A stretch of DNA of 64,000 bases from Isoetes taiwanensis (Eukaryota; Streptophyta; Lycopodiopsida; Isoetales; Isoetaceae). Under the pieces are notes generated by a model. The model made no database searches and was not told the origin of the DNA. It worked only from the letters and a program-made list of their open reading frames with translations. Location of the stretch: contig JAJEKV010000052.1 of the NCBI GenBank assembly GCA_021234155.1, forward strand, positions 4,943,606-5,007,605, given 5' to 3'. Position numbers and translations under genes: made by a program. Shown piece after piece: positions 1 through 11,900 of this stretch. Position 1 is the stretch's first letter; every line of letters starts with the position of its first letter.

Positions 1-2300
1 TTGCAGGCGTTTCAGATGTTGATGTAGATGGTTCCATCTAAAAATATCTATACATAGTTAACTAACTAAGTAGCTTACATCTAGCAAACTAAACAGCTTA
101 CATTTTGGTAACAAGCTATAAATAAATTTGTACCAGCTTCAGTAATTTGTATAATTAGAGCTGTTGCAAAAGAAAATTATAATTACTAACAGGAAATGCG
201 GAATCAACGTTTAAATCACAAACATGAAGCTGACCTAATTCTAAATTTCGTACGTATTCTTTACGGCACAACAATGATACTGAGCACAGAGGTTAGCCAC
301 TCCTGCAATCGAACTTTAGCTACAGTTGGCCAACAAAAATTTCATGAAACCAAACGAAGAAAAGAAACGCACCTTATTCATCTCCGAGATCTCTGAACAA
401 ACAAAGTAAGAGAAGCCCTGCTTATATAGACAGGAAAAAAACACATCCCAAAGATGCTGGCTACGGTCATATCGCCACCTAGAGCTTGAAGTTTTAGATC
501 TGACCACGCATATTGAAGGAAATAAGGATTGCTCCGAAACGCAAATCCGCCAATCGCCAGTTGTGTCGGTGCAGGAATTTTTACAAGACTTTTTTTCCTT
601 CGTATCTTTTTCCCCACTCGGGAATCTAGAGCATCAAAGAATCGAATCTTGGTGTGAATAAATTATATAAGTGTAGATATAGTATATGATATGATATGAT
701 AGGAGGATGTCAAAATTGAACTAGGGCCCAATACTTGTCCGTTAACACTTGGAGATTAAATAACACTTGCGTTGAATTGACCATCCACCAGAAGTAACAA
801 AATCTACAAAAGATATATTGATTTGCAAATCAGATCCAATGCTTTCAACTTGCTTCACGCCATAGCTCAACCAGAAGAATATTAAAGCTTGTACACGAAG
901 AATGTAAATAAATCCTTGAGCATGCTTGTTTTATTCGCAACCTGAATTTATAGCCATCTGCATTTGGCGATTCTTCTTTCGACCTTTCCAGCTAATGCAT
1001 GTGCTAGCTGCTTCAAGAATCTCCATTTTTCCAGCTAATTGCTGTGCTAAGCTGCCTTGGAACAGGCGAATTATATTAAATGAGGCAATGTTAGGAAGAA
1101 CGTGGCCCCTTTTAAGCATAATATTAATCGTGATGCTTGCTAGTAGCATTTGCAATTCCCTTGTATATGTTCTTTAAGTGATACAAATCTATACCCTTCC
1201 TTTTCGTGGCTCATAAAAAATTCCGCTTGGTTTTATTCTCTTGCATCCTCATTATCTGACACCACAGTATACCAAAAAATGAATTTGGATAGTATACCAA
1301 ATAAATGGAACAACAAGAGGACAGATGAATAATGACGATGTTGCAAGTTATAGATGTGCTTCAGTAAGATTGATCAAACATATGCTGGGTTCACATGGAC
1401 AGATTGCCGGTGGGACGGCTGAGTCCTTGCTGAACTTGAGCTGAGCCAGAAAAAAATCAGCCCGTTATGAGGATTCAGCTGTCGCGGGATGCTACCCGCG
1501 TGGCTGATTCAGCTGGAGGTATTTGAATCAGCACGGAATCAGCTGCTTACATTTGCTGACCCAAAAAGCTATCATGTGAACGGCCCAATAGTAAGAAGCC
1601 TTTCAAAGTTACAATCCGATACTTCCATGTAAGGTCTGCTAGTATATAACCGCAATAAAAAAATTCTATCCGACACTTTGAGCAAACTTCCGAGTTGTAC
1701 AAATGGACAAGTCTCATGTATAAGGTCTTCTTAGATTTTGTAATGCGTCCTCAGTTTCTTGTTTTGTATTTTGCTATGTTCAATGGTGTACTTCCTTAGT
1801 TCTTGTTAAAAATTTGCTACCTCTTTGTTAATATTAATGTCTTGAAAGCATGTGCCCTAAAATCTTGTGAGATCGGTCTAGTTGACAATGGCTAAATCCA
1901 GTTTGCTCTCCTGTTATGAATTTCAGATATATTTTTATTAATGAAAGAGTAGTTTTTTCCACCCAGCAGTGAATTTTTTAAGATCCACCAGAAAAATGAC
2001 CTATACAAACATTATTTATCTTGCATGTGAGGCCCGGAACTCAATGAGCATCTAACCAGTGATATGAGTTCTTAGGTTTTGATAGCTATATAAACATATG
2101 TTTTCTGTTCCAGGAGTTGAAGCTTCTTTTGTCGTTTGTGGACTTGTGTCAATTAATATTGACTTTAAGATAAGATGGGAGACTTCATTCTAGAACCTGA
2201 AGGCATTTTCCAAAGAATCTGAAGAAAATTAGGATTAACCAAGAAAGGAAACTCCTTGGAAAAGAATGACTGCACGTAAATATATTATTTTAGTGTAACC
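1..2300. other. No recognisable gene; AT-rich flank
   Basis: No protein family, RNA gene or convincing exon structure can be recognised here. A minus-strand open stretch at 378-617 (79 codons, basic N-terminus) and several others at 926-1332 show no family motif and no conserved neighbours. A possible small inverted-repeat element at 1384-1592 is listed separately. Confidence 0.5.
1384..1592. repeat. Possible MITE with short inverted ends
   Basis: The left edge reads GGGTTCACATG and the right edge, read on the opposite strand, GGGCCGTTCACATG, so the ends are imperfect inverted repeats about 200 bp apart. The interior is more GC-rich than its surroundings and codes for nothing obvious. I cannot identify a target-site duplication, so the boundaries and class are uncertain. 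Confidence 0.25.
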
Positions 2301-2359
2301 ATATTTATTTCAAAAGAGGCTCATAAGCAAGGATGTTTTAAGCAGTAACTCCAGAATCA

Positions 2360-2929
2360 ATGGAGCAAGTGAAAATACTCCCCTGTGTTTTACTGGTGTG
2401 TATGTGCATGATAAGTTTCTACAACATGGTGCAGTGTGCCACTGTGATATTAGGATCAATCATGCTAAAGCAGGATGAGAACTTACCTCAGAATAAGACC
2501 CTGCTAAGGAGTTACAACTACACAGTATGCTTGTCCATTTCTTCAGGAATGTCCACGTTTGGAAAAGAATGCAGCTTGATAGTTGTTGATGGCAGCAACA
2601 GAAACAGAATAAAATCTAGCTGGGGACCTCGTCAAATGTCCGACATTTGCCAACTAAAAGTGGATGATTACGGCCCAGAAGGAGTGGTTTATTTGGCAGC
2701 CGAAGAACACGACCAAGATGTGGTTGTTTTGAAGCTGAGCCCTTATCAAAACGCTCACCGGAACACTCTTTTTCTGGGCATTGACAAAGATGGAAATCTC
2801 TATGTTGCCAACCCCGAAAGGATCACTCTTACTACCAGCGCTGCCGCATCGAGGGCTCCCTCGTCTAGGTTTCCTGTTTTGGCTGTGCTTTTCTTCGCCC
2901 TTCTTTGTTGTGCGCGTCTCCTTTTTTAA
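2360..2929 (+). CDS. Small secreted, probably GPI-anchored protein, unknown family
   Basis: Single uninterrupted frame of 189 codons. Residues 1-27 form a classic signal peptide (charged MEQVK start, long hydrophobic core, small residues before the mature chain). The middle (about 28-160) is polar and carries NKT and NYT sequons. Residues 163-189 are a small-residue stretch (TSAAASRAPSS) followed by a hydrophobic tail ending in LLF, the arrangement of a GPI-attachment signal. A mature product at the outer face of the plasma membrane is therefore inferred. The stop codon overlaps an AATAAA polyadenylation signal (TAATAAAAG, 2927-2935). I recognise no family for the mature region. No intron is evident. 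It could also be a short lineage-specific cell-surface protein. Confidence 0.6.
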   Translation: MEQVKILPCVLLVCMCMISFYNMVQCATVILGSIMLKQDENLPQNKTLLRSYNYTVCLSISSGMSTFGKECSLIVVDGSNRNRIKSSWGPRQMSDICQLKVDDYGPEGVVYLAAEEHDQDVVVLKLSPYQNAHRNTLFLGIDKDGNLYVANPERITLTTSAAASRAPSSRFPVLAVLFFALLCCARLLF

Positions 2930-3099
2930 TAAAAGCAAAGGTTTTACAGTATTTTTTGTGTTCACCCTAACATTATTTGACAAGTTGCTCTTGCTATTAT
3001 CTTTTGTTGCTTTTATTTCACAATTTGTTCCCTTGTCAATGACAAGGAGTGATTCTAGCATATGCATTTTGGCTCATGCATATCCGTCTATAAAACCAG

Positions 3100-4060
3100 A
3101 TTAGTCGTAAAACTTGAGGGACATTTATATACGCTACAGACATAAGTATAATGGCATCAATTGTCAGTCGCCAGTTGCCAATGTGTGAGTCCTCTAAAAT
3201 ATTATGTGCAAGCATTGAGAAAATGTTGCATTTATATGGTCAAATGAGATTCTTGATTAAAGTAAATTTTAGAACCTAGATTCTAAATTCGGAACTTTGC
3301 ACATTACACCATTTATGGCTGTTCCAATTATCCTGCTTAAGAAAGCATAGAATATCTATTGTTTAAATTTGATTTCTTAGACAAGTGAAAACCTTTTTGG
3401 ATTTTCTCTAAGATAATTTTCCTAAGGTTTTGAGGGTTTTCACTGCCGATACCATTTTCGATGCTCCAAAAATTCGACAATTTTTTTTTTATACATCGAA
3501 ATAGGTCGAGCTGCTCTAGCTCGAGGTGGATGCCAAGACACGTGGTTAGGCTTGAAGGAGATTCATTGGGATGAGGTCGACCATTGCCTATGTTTTGGAG
3601 CAGAAGAATGACCAGATTCAAAATCCGATTGCCATTTCCAAAACCTCTACTCCCGTATAAAAAGATGCAATGGCATCGTGGGCCTTTTTTAAATGCTGGT
3701 GTACAAAAAAACAAAATTTCAACACATCTTAAGCACCTCATTTTAGCGGTGCTTTTTTGCGCGAGAGGGGATGTACAGGCGTAATGAAGTCTGGCGATGC
3801 GTTTGCAGGTTCATGATGAAGGGGGATTACGAGCTCTGAAATGCGCGCCAAATGATCTTGAGTCAGATTCCTCCTAATCATCCCATTTTTTTCGAAGCCC
3901 AAAGCTCTATTTTTCATCTGTCGGAGTTCGTTAGAAGGTGCACACTGTTTTATTTCTCGTTATCAAGCGATGGAGCCAGCTCTGAGACAGACAAAATTTT
4001 GAGTTTGATTGCACTAAGTTCCTAGAGCTTGAATTTTGAAAGCTTTTTCATTTTCTTTGC
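3100..4060. other. Intergenic, nothing supported
   Basis: The open stretches here (for example 3337-3741 on the minus strand) have no start context, motif or splice structure that I can support. A T-run lies at 3481-3490. I see no RNA gene. Confidence 0.45.
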
Positions 4061-4069
4061 AGCTTCCAG

Positions 4070-4654
4070 TTGCTAGAACAGAGCGTGAATTCACTTCTTT
4101 TCGTGGGCCACCTTCAGTGGGAAAGAAGCCGAAGCAGTTGAAGCCAGAAGATGTTTCGAAAGCAGAATGGTTACAGGTTTGGAAGTAGAAGATCAAGGAT
4201 GTCCAACGTGGATTTAGGACGAACTGACAGAAATGATCCACAAGGTATACCAGAAGGAGCTGGTTAATCACGAAGTGCAAACACAATTTGCAAGAGCTTT
4301 TGCATGCCAACACACAAACAAGGCTCTAGCGAACCCAAAGGAGTTTCAAGTGAACTGGACTTCTTTTGCTGCAGACTCGCACAAGGATTCCTTGAAGAAA
4401 AAATCCTGAATACTGTTGATAGGAACATTCAGAGTGTGATGAGCCGAGTCAGAAAGCTTCGAGAAATGAAGGGTGAGGCTGAGAGCAGGCTAAGCAAGGT
4501 TGAAGAAGAAGTTCTTAGAATGGAAGGAAGCCTGGCTAGTTCAAAACTTGTATGCAGCAGATTAGCAGATGCTATTGAAGAAAAATATAAATTCAGATGT
4601 GATTTGAACTATGAATTTGAAGATGATACTGAAGAGGCAAGCTACAATTTTTAA
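4070..4654 (+). pseudogene. Coiled-coil protein fragment, frameshifted
   Basis: The last 350 bases (4304-4654) encode a heptad-rich, Glu/Lys/Arg-rich segment typical of a coiled coil and ending in an acidic tail (EDDTEE). The same-sense sequence just upstream (4210-4400) continues a plausible helical protein in another frame: a stretch rich in Glu, Gln and Asn runs into the coiled coil, but the frame changes near 4385 at an A-run. Further upstream (4070-4170) a third segment reads FTSFRGPPSVGKKPKQ before a stop. The fragments look like one decayed gene or an intronless retrocopy. I do not recognise the family. Confidence 0.3.
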
Positions 4655-4708
4655 AACAGAGGACTGATTAAGGGGTCTTCTCCAGGAGGTACTTGTTAAG
4701 GAAACTTG

Positions 4709-6200
4709 TTAACATGTACCTATTCTATTTTTGTTTATGCACTTGTTGTACTTGCCCACCCAACAATTATGACAAAAGCATGAGTAATTCATATGTGCAA
4801 CTTGGGTAGCATCCTTGAAGTTTATTGGCCTGATGCTATGAAATTTATTGGGCCCTATTAAAGTAGCACAGTCAAACTGCTCAATTCTGCTTATTTCATC
4901 CATCTTTATCTCCCAAAAGTACCTACAAACAAATAATAATTTGTAACAGTTAGCAATGTTTGCCACAACAGCACTGGTACGGCAGTCTTGATTTACATAT
5001 GTTGTACCTATGCTTGTCAGAATATTTGAAGTGCCCCGTGCAGAATTGAACGACATCATGCGCATTTCTTAAAGGTTTGGAATTCCTTTTTAACATTTCA
5101 TGGATGAGTGCTCTTTCAACAACGTGCAATTATGATTATACCACTCATCTGCAATGTCCTTGGAACATACAATTAACCTCCACAAATCACTTGAAGATTT
5201 GTAGGTCATTATCTTTGCTTCACACTTTGGTCCATCACCACAAACAGAACAAGTACAAATACAATCAGCACCATGAATCTTTGAATTCAACCTAATCTTG
5301 TTTAGTGCTTGTCTAACCTAGTCTAGTCTCATATGATACATACAACAGCAACTCTCCCTATCCTTTACTTTTCGAACGAATGGAGGTTTGAGTGCATGGA
5401 ATGCTAAGAATGAAACTTCGAATTTTGTATATTCTCTTCGAAATCTTGCATAAAATGTGCACTGCATTGAAAGCAACAAGTTTTTAGTCTTTTGAACAAA
5501 TGAAATGATAAACTTAAAACAAAAACCAACATCAGTTTCCTCCAAGAAGTGCAGAGCATGCATTATCTTATTTCCTTTTCCAAGCCTAATTTTAATAACA
5601 TGTTTCTTGCATGGTGAAACTCGGGTCGGAAATGTCCAAAAATCAGTTACTAATTTCTGTTGTTTTCTACTTAGTTTATCAGATTTAGTTTTCTTTTTGT
5701 ACATTGACCATGGGCCATCACCAATTTCAGTTGTTTTCTCCTCTGAACTACTGTTGTCACATATCTTCTATTCAAGTTTAGGCACTTGAAAGTTCCCAAA
5801 CAATTAGTGCCCGGGACGACAGTATATACCATGGCTAAGGTCCTCGCTATAAGCACGTCTCTAGATCTAGCATGCTTATGGTTTGCAAGAGAATTCTTCA
5901 AGTTGGTAACTATCTTTCTCATTGTTTCTACTTCTTTCAATTTTAACATTTTAAATTCTGGAAGCAACTTAGCAGCACCTTGAAAAACTTCTCTCCCCTC
6001 ATTTTTTGAAACTTTCTGACATACCTCATTAGCATGCTCTGCAATCAACTTGAACATTTGTTGTTTTCTTCTCTTGCTCAAAACATTCTCTTCCAATTCT
6101 TTGTCCTCTTCCTTTTCTTGCTCTTTGCTGACTTCTTTTCTCTGCATTCATTTTCTTTCTGTGTTTTATATTCTGAAATAGTAACATTCCTAAAAATTAA
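4709..6200 (-). pseudogene. Decayed transposon protein (CCC-x-YH family)
   Basis: Read on the minus strand, 5704-5318 contains a run beginning VTDFWTFPTRVSPCKKHVIK and later the signature KPPFVRKVKDRESCCCMYH. It continues after a frame change into 5290-5090 with a cysteine module (CICTCSVCGDGPKC). Proteins with this order (basic N-terminus, CCC-x-YH motif, CxC module) recur as high-copy, transposon-like families in several non-flowering plant genomes; that is from memory, not a search. Upstream (6147-5800) is a Lys/Glu-rich helical segment and downstream (5065-4709) a possible C-terminal exon. Stops and frame changes separate the parts, so this copy is dead. The catalytic chemistry is unknown. 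Confidence 0.4.
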
Positions 6201-6249
6201 GCACTACAAAAGAAATTAAGCACTACAATAAGAAGATTGCTTAAAAAGA

Positions 6250-7370
6250 TCTATACATGAATGCAATGACCTGCTTCTCTTTTGTCCTGCATGTGCTGAT
6301 TTTGAATGTTCTCCGCATACTCAGCACAACTACCATCATATGTAGGAATGTTTCTATCCTCCACATTTTCTGCAAATTAAGAAAAAAAATTCAAGAACCA
6401 AATTAAAACTCTTATGGCAACTGAAGGGCTGATCACCAGGAATGCATTCATAGACAAAAGATTGTTTTGGAACATAAGGAGACTCTGCAATAGGCTGAGT
6501 ATATAGAGTCGATCCAGCAATTTTGGGAGCTAGACGACCACATAGCTACTTGAATTGCTGGGATTTCTCTTGAAGATTATGCAAACAGGCCAATAGATAC
6601 TTGGGATCAAAACTTGTTCCATTCCTTGAAATGGACAAAAGAAATGCGCCTTGCCAATTCACCTGCATTGAAAAAATATCTGGAAAAGAAAACATCAGTT
6701 GTATTCCCCCAAACAAAATGAATCTTTGGGAAATTTGCCTCCCAATTCTAAATTCCAAGCACCATCTAACCAGCTACCGTTGACATGGATACTAAATCTG
6801 CCGATCCTCCTAAATTGGTTACGGATCAAGCGTTCCGGAGGTTTGAAAAATTTAGCGGAGTTGGAAAAAACAATGATGGGCGACAAAATGTCACGATGAA
6901 GATCGTCAGCACCCGTTAATCACCCTATGTCACGACACGCTGAATTGTACGCCACCAATAAAAAAAACCCTGGTATTTTCCTATGAAGATGTTGATTTAC
7001 CCGGGAGACCAGACTGCCTGATATTGGTTTAAGGTGAGCTAAGACTTTGGTGCAGATATCTGAGACATACTTTAGAATATATCAATCATCTGGAAGTACC
7101 TTTATAGGCACTAGCATAACGCAGGAACATGCATTTTGTATATGGCCCACTGGAGAAGTAATATATGTATGATAGTTTCATCTGTCCAGGCCTTTGCCCA
7201 TTAGAATATTCATATGCATCTCAAGTCCATAATCTATATCTAGCTGCTAGTTGGTTAGATGGTATGTCTAGCAGAGCAAGGCAAGCATTCCATACAACAT
7301 ATTTTCGTGATATCTCGGCAGTATTGGAAACAACGAATCATTGTAATAACAGTTGACAATACTAAAGATG
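6250..7370. other. Intergenic, no gene supported
   Basis: Short open stretches overlap on both strands around 6546-6899 but show no motif. 7370-7560 is very AT-rich and contains imperfect inverted copies of TTACGCGAA and ATACGTATTT, suggesting a degraded foldback element directly in front of the putative LTR. Confidence 0.4.
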
Positions 7371-7569
7371 CTTTGAAGATGGGTTAAGATGCTTACGCGA
7401 AAATATTTAAAAATAAAAAATAAAAAATTTCTTTTTTTTTTTTGAATTTTTGCGTAAGCGAAACTACGCGAATTTTTTTTTTCCGGCCGGTAGGTTAAAA
7501 ATACGAAAAATACGTATTTAACCTAAAAATACGTATTTTTTGACTTTATACGTCTGGAAAAATAATTTC

Positions 7570-9076
7570 ATATGTACAGAACCTATCCCTGCTTAGGAAA
7601 GGTTAATTCCACGTGGCACTACCTGATTGGAGTAATTAGCCACGTGTTCGCATCCCATTGGACAAGGTGTCAACCCTAACCCTAACTTTGCCTATAAATA
7701 CCTAACCCTAACCCAGAAGACACTTTTGCTCCTCCCACTCTTGAGGCTATTGTTACACCCGAAGTTCGGGGAATCAAGATCCGGTTTTGCAGCATAGCAC
7801 TTGGGTCCTAGCGCCCAAGCGTGGGCATGTTAGATTCGGGCCGCGTAATCTCGAACCCTGAAGAATCGATGGAGACCCCAGGATTAGGAGGCAATGCGTC
7901 AGGAGCAGGTATTTTGAAGCAGTTTCAGCTAAGGAGATGAAGTAGAGTCGTGTATTCTAGTAGAGCCTTCCTAGAATCACTATTTCACCTCATGAACCGA
8001 ATCAATGAACCCTAACTCCCTAGTTAGATTCATGTGATTAGGTTAGATCTTATTCTTATTGTTCATATGTTATGGATATGATATGGTCGATCTCTTGTTA
8101 TGCTCCTCATGTATTGGGAAGGGGGGTAGAGACCTAGCAGCCTTATGTATGATGCTTCTAGATAGACCCATAATACCTATTACATGCGGCCTGTGCATAG
8201 AGCCCACCGGAGTAAGGGAGTTATGAATTGACTGAGCACTAGATAACGGGATCAGTGATGAGATGGTGGAATAGTCCCTGCTGAGCGCGGCTACTGGGGA
8301 CTTGGGGCACATTAGGCCTATGGTCGGTCACTTCGTGTGGGCTGGGCATGGGCTCGTCACCCCCTGGATCAACGGTGTCGCCCTGATCCTGAAGAGCTGC
8401 AGGTGTCGGCCTGGTTCTTGCTTTGGGGGGGTTAAAGACGTGAACGGACGTGTGTCGCCACGATCCTCTAGTCGCCCATCGAATCACTGATTCCCGGGAA
8501 GGGGAGATGTAACCCGACCTTGCCTCATCGGACTAGGGAGATGAAACCTGGAGTAGTCTCTTCGGGTGATCCCAAGAGATTGTGTATCCGGCGGCTACAG
8601 TCACGTCATAGCTCGATTTAGCCCTTCTGCAAAGTATGCACAGGAGGGGCGGATGGAGTGGTCAACCCTTAGCCATTGTCTTATAGCCAGCCTCGCCATT
8701 TTTTATACTTCCGTCTGTATCTATCTTGAGACCCTAGCCATCAGTATACTTTCCCCCACGAGTCAGAGCTTGGGTAGAAGCTTTACTGTTTTATGGTGTA
8801 TTGATCCTTCTGACGACTCTATGGATGGATGGATTGAGCTACCCTTCGAGGTAGCTTATTGTTATTATTGTTAGTTGCTAGTACTGACATTTAGTTATAT
8901 GCTTCCGCTGTTATTAGGAGTCCATAGGGGACGGATTTACGAGACACCTCCGTGTCCCTTACCGTTCTAGCCATCCCTAGAATGGGATAGATGGAGGGCC
9001 CATCCAGTAGACGACACTGGTTGGTGGATTTTTCGTGGAGTATACGGTGGTTTCCGTATATTGTGCGGGAGCGTCA
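7570..9076 (+). mobile_element. Putative 5' LTR of an LTR retrotransposon
   Basis: The segment ends in CA (9075-9076) three bases before a canonical primer binding site, as LTRs do. It holds a TATA-like box (TATAAATA, 7693-7700) followed by a transcribed-looking GC-rich stretch, which fits a U3-R-U5 order and a long LTR of about 1.5 kb. The left edge is not defined; a TG at 7573 is one candidate. I find no second copy of this sequence in the window, so the 3' LTR is absent, deleted or not adjacent. The reading frame downstream is not gag or pol but a histone H3-like frame. Confidence 0.5.
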
Positions 9077-9079
9077 GAA

Positions 9080-9092
9080 TGGTATCAGAGCC
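9080..9092 (+). promoter_or_regulatory. Primer binding site for initiator methionine tRNA
   Basis: TGGTATCAGAGCC is the standard complement of the plant initiator-Met tRNA 3' end used by many LTR retrotransposons to prime minus-strand DNA synthesis. It sits three bases after a CA dinucleotide, the expected LTR terminus. Confidence 0.75.
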
Positions 9093-9623
9093 ATGTTCTT
9101 GGTTGACCAAGAACTAGCACTGACCATAACCCTGTTTTAGTAGACTAATTGACCTAGAAAAAGGAATGGAATGAAAAATTCCAACCTCGGACTTCGTTAA
9201 GTGGGGAGAAATTTTTCCCAATAGGAGGGTCCTAGAGTTAAATTAAATTCTAGTTAAATAGGGGATGAAAAAGGAGTCAAATGAACATTCTAGAAAGATT
9301 GGGGTAGAAGTATGCATCTACATCAAATCTCACCTAAAAAGGGTCAAAGAAGTTTTAAATTCTGAGGTCCCAGTGAAAAATGGTGAAGGTTCATAATTTT
9401 CCAACCAAGAAAATGCGAAAAATTAAATTGAGAGAGATATTAATGAAAGGGGGCTCAATAAATTTCACCATAATGTAGAAGGAATATTCCTCCAAGATTC
9501 CCCATAAACTACATTTTTAAACCTCATATTAACTAAAACCCCTCAAAAAGTCTCTTAAGCTACTTTTTCTTAGTGATAAGCAGTTTCCTAGCCAATCAAC
9601 GTCCGTTTTCTGAAATAAAAAAC

Positions 9624-10721
9624 ATGGCCAGAACCAAATCCACGGCTAGAGTTTGTGGCCCATACGCAGCATAAATTCACTTAGCCCCTCTAGCAGCAGC
9701 AGGCCAGCCACCCCCTCATGAAGAAGAAGTAGTTGAAGAAGAAGGGGAAGAAACAATTGAGGAAGAAGAGGAAGAATCAAGTGAAGAACAGGAGGTTGAC
9801 GAAGAACGGGCCGAAGAAGAAGCAGTCTCTAGACCCACAACATGTGGGAAGCAGCTGCCGAAAAGTATGAGACCCGACCCCCAAGAGCGACAAGTGTGCC
9901 CAAGAAAGAAAGGCAAGGAAAAAGTATCCGAATGGGCCTCCGAAAGGAGGGAGAGAAAGAGAAAGGAGAGAGAGAAGGAGGCGAGAAGGCAGGAGAGGAG
10001 GACGAAGAGGAGGCAGGATAGGCCTAGGGGGACAATTACCATTCAAGAACCCCCAAGGGATGAAGAGCCAACTGAAGAACAGGAGGATGAGGCCGAGGAA
10101 GAGGAGGAGGAAGACCCCGTGGTCGAAAAATCAGGAGATGAGGCCGAACCCTCCGACTCCAATGCCCCTCCACCATACCCAACATGGCCCAAGGTACAAA
10201 AGACTAAAAAGAAGCAAAAGCCGGGCAAAAGGGCGTTCAAATTGAGTCACGACGCCTAATTTAAGAGAAAGAAGGCGGCGTATAAAATATATTTTCGCCG
10301 CTGGTACCTTTACAACGAATGGTATTGCAAGCAGAACTTCCCAAGGACAGTAAAGGGAGGCAGACCCAAGAAAAATCAGCCGAAACCGCCCCCACCACAC
10401 CCCAGAGAGCCGAAGAGGAAACACCATGGACCCAACTCGAAGCACTCCCCTGCGTTTAGGGAGATTAGGCACTTCCAACGGTGCACAAATCTGCTTATAC
10501 GCAAGGCACCCTTCGAGCGGTTGCTCAGAGAAGTGTTACAGGAGTTTAAGACGGACTATCGGGTCACACCTTTGATGGTTCGTGCTCTGCAAGAAGCTTC
10601 AAAGGCGGAACTGGTCCAATTATTCGAAGAAGGTAACCTTTGTGCTATTCATGCCAAGAGGGTTACCGTAATGCCTAAAGATATTCACTTGGCAAGAAGA
10701 ATTAGAGGGGCAAAGTTCTAG
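9624..10721 (+). pseudogene. Intronless histone H3-like reading frame with long charged insert, inside a retroelement context
   Basis: One frame (366 codons including the final TAG) with two internal TAA codons (9672-9674, 10257-10259). It opens with MARTKSTAR, matching the canonical H3 tail start MARTKQTAR, in a good start context (AAACATGG). It closes with a complete H3 core from about 10452: FREIRHFQ (alpha-N), [22 protein letters not shown], then [15 protein letters not shown] and ARRIRG, including the conserved H3 cysteine. Between tail and core, about 270 residues are first acidic (poly-Glu), then Arg/Lys/Glu-rich, acidic again, then Lys/Pro-rich. The loop 1 length and MPKDI resemble canonical H3 more than CENH3. 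The first stop removes all but 16 residues unless read through. No introns are seen. It lies 0.5 kb after a tRNA-Met primer site, suggesting capture by, or insertion into, an LTR element. Confidence 0.75.
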
Positions 10722-10842
10722 GTAGTTACATAATTGTCTAAAAATTTTGTAATGTTGGATTCCAAAGCTATAGAAAGATGTTTTATTATGTGTTAAAATT
10801 AAAATTTTATAAAAATTGGAAAAGTCAACGGTGGCAAAAAGT

Positions 10843-11079
10843 CCACTCGGGTCACACCGTGCCAAACGACCTTCCGAGGGGCTCGGAAACCCCTTTCGCG
10901 CGGTGTAACCGGAGTGGGGTAAGTTAAGAGACAAATAAGTTAGATTTTAAGAAATAAACATGCTAGGCTGTCTATTTTTGGGAAATAAATGCAAGTTAGT
11001 ATGTTTTAATATCAAATTCGAGATCTTAGAAATAGAGGTGACCCAAATTCGGTCACACCGCGCCAATCGGCCTTCCGAG
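10843..11079. repeat. Stem-loop and repeated 29-bp motif downstream of the H3-like frame
   Basis: CCACTCGGGTCACACCG (10843-10859) pairs imperfectly with CGGTGTAACCGGAGTGG (10901-10917), enclosing a smaller hairpin (TTCCGAGGGGCTCGGAA). A 29-bp motif beginning GGTCACACCG occurs directly at 10850-10878 and again at 11051-11079 with three differences. These could be structured UTR or regulatory parts of the retroelement; function is unknown. Confidence 0.5.
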
Positions 11080-11089
11080 CTCCGAAAGG

Positions 11090-11900
11090 GAATGATAAGG
11101 GTTCTGAATTTTGGATTCGGATGTGCACAAAACCAAAATGGCTAGTGGAGAAAAACTTCCAACTCAATGGAACATGGTACCTCGCCGGTGATAGTGTCAT
11201 AGAAGTTATGTATTACAAGAAGAGCGCAAGGTCAACCTCAGTTATGATCTTTGCAGTAAAGACGCCTTAGGCATAGTATTCACAACACAGATCTGTGCAA
11301 TCAGACTTCACATGCCACCAACTAAACGTCAAAACAGGACTATATATAGGCTGGATCCTTTAGATGAGGAGAAAATTTTACAGAATTTACCCGAAGTTCT
11401 TTCTGATGATGATGAACTGTAAAACCATTCTGTAATTTTCAGAACTCATCTGAAGTTTTGTGCTTCAGCTGTGAAAATGAGTTTGTCTTGATTTCTTTAG
11501 AAGATTTGAATTCTTCTGAATACTTGATTCCTTTGTTTGTGAGATGAATTGAATATGAATTTTCATTCAAATGAATCGAGGTTACAGTAAGAATTATGTA
11601 CATAAGAAAGAGATATACAGTGATTTTAAAGTACGAGGTGACTCATGCACCTACATACTTCCCAATACATATGTTCCTCTCAGTTCCAGCTTTTGTTGCT
11701 TCTAATCTTAAAATTTCAAGCATGAACACTCTTAACATCAACTAGATCCTGGTCTGAAATGTCCACAACGTGCAGTTAACCACACTTTGTCAATAACAGA
11801 GTTTGGTTTGTCTGCTGCATTTGAGTTGACTTATTAGAGTGTCTGTAAAACAAATTCAAAATCAATAGAATCTGCAGACGAGGGTTAGAGATGATAATAT
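11090..11900. other. No gene supported; one small acidic frame
   Basis: A 36-codon frame at 11312-11422 starts MPPTKRQNR and ends in DDDEL; it resembles the N-terminal end of some transposase-like proteins but is too short to assign. Nothing else is recognised. Confidence 0.3.

Noticed and set aside
3337-3741. 134-codon minus-strand frame
   Set aside because: No motif, biased composition or splice support; the opposite strand is equally open.
7675-7715. CCCTAACCCTAA-like runs suggesting telomeric repeats
   Set aside because: Only a few hexamers, and the plant telomere unit is CCCTAAA; the context is the putative LTR.
9716-10046. Minus-strand frames opposite the H3-like insert
   Set aside because: Ser- and Leu-rich shadows of GA-rich coding sequence on the plus strand.
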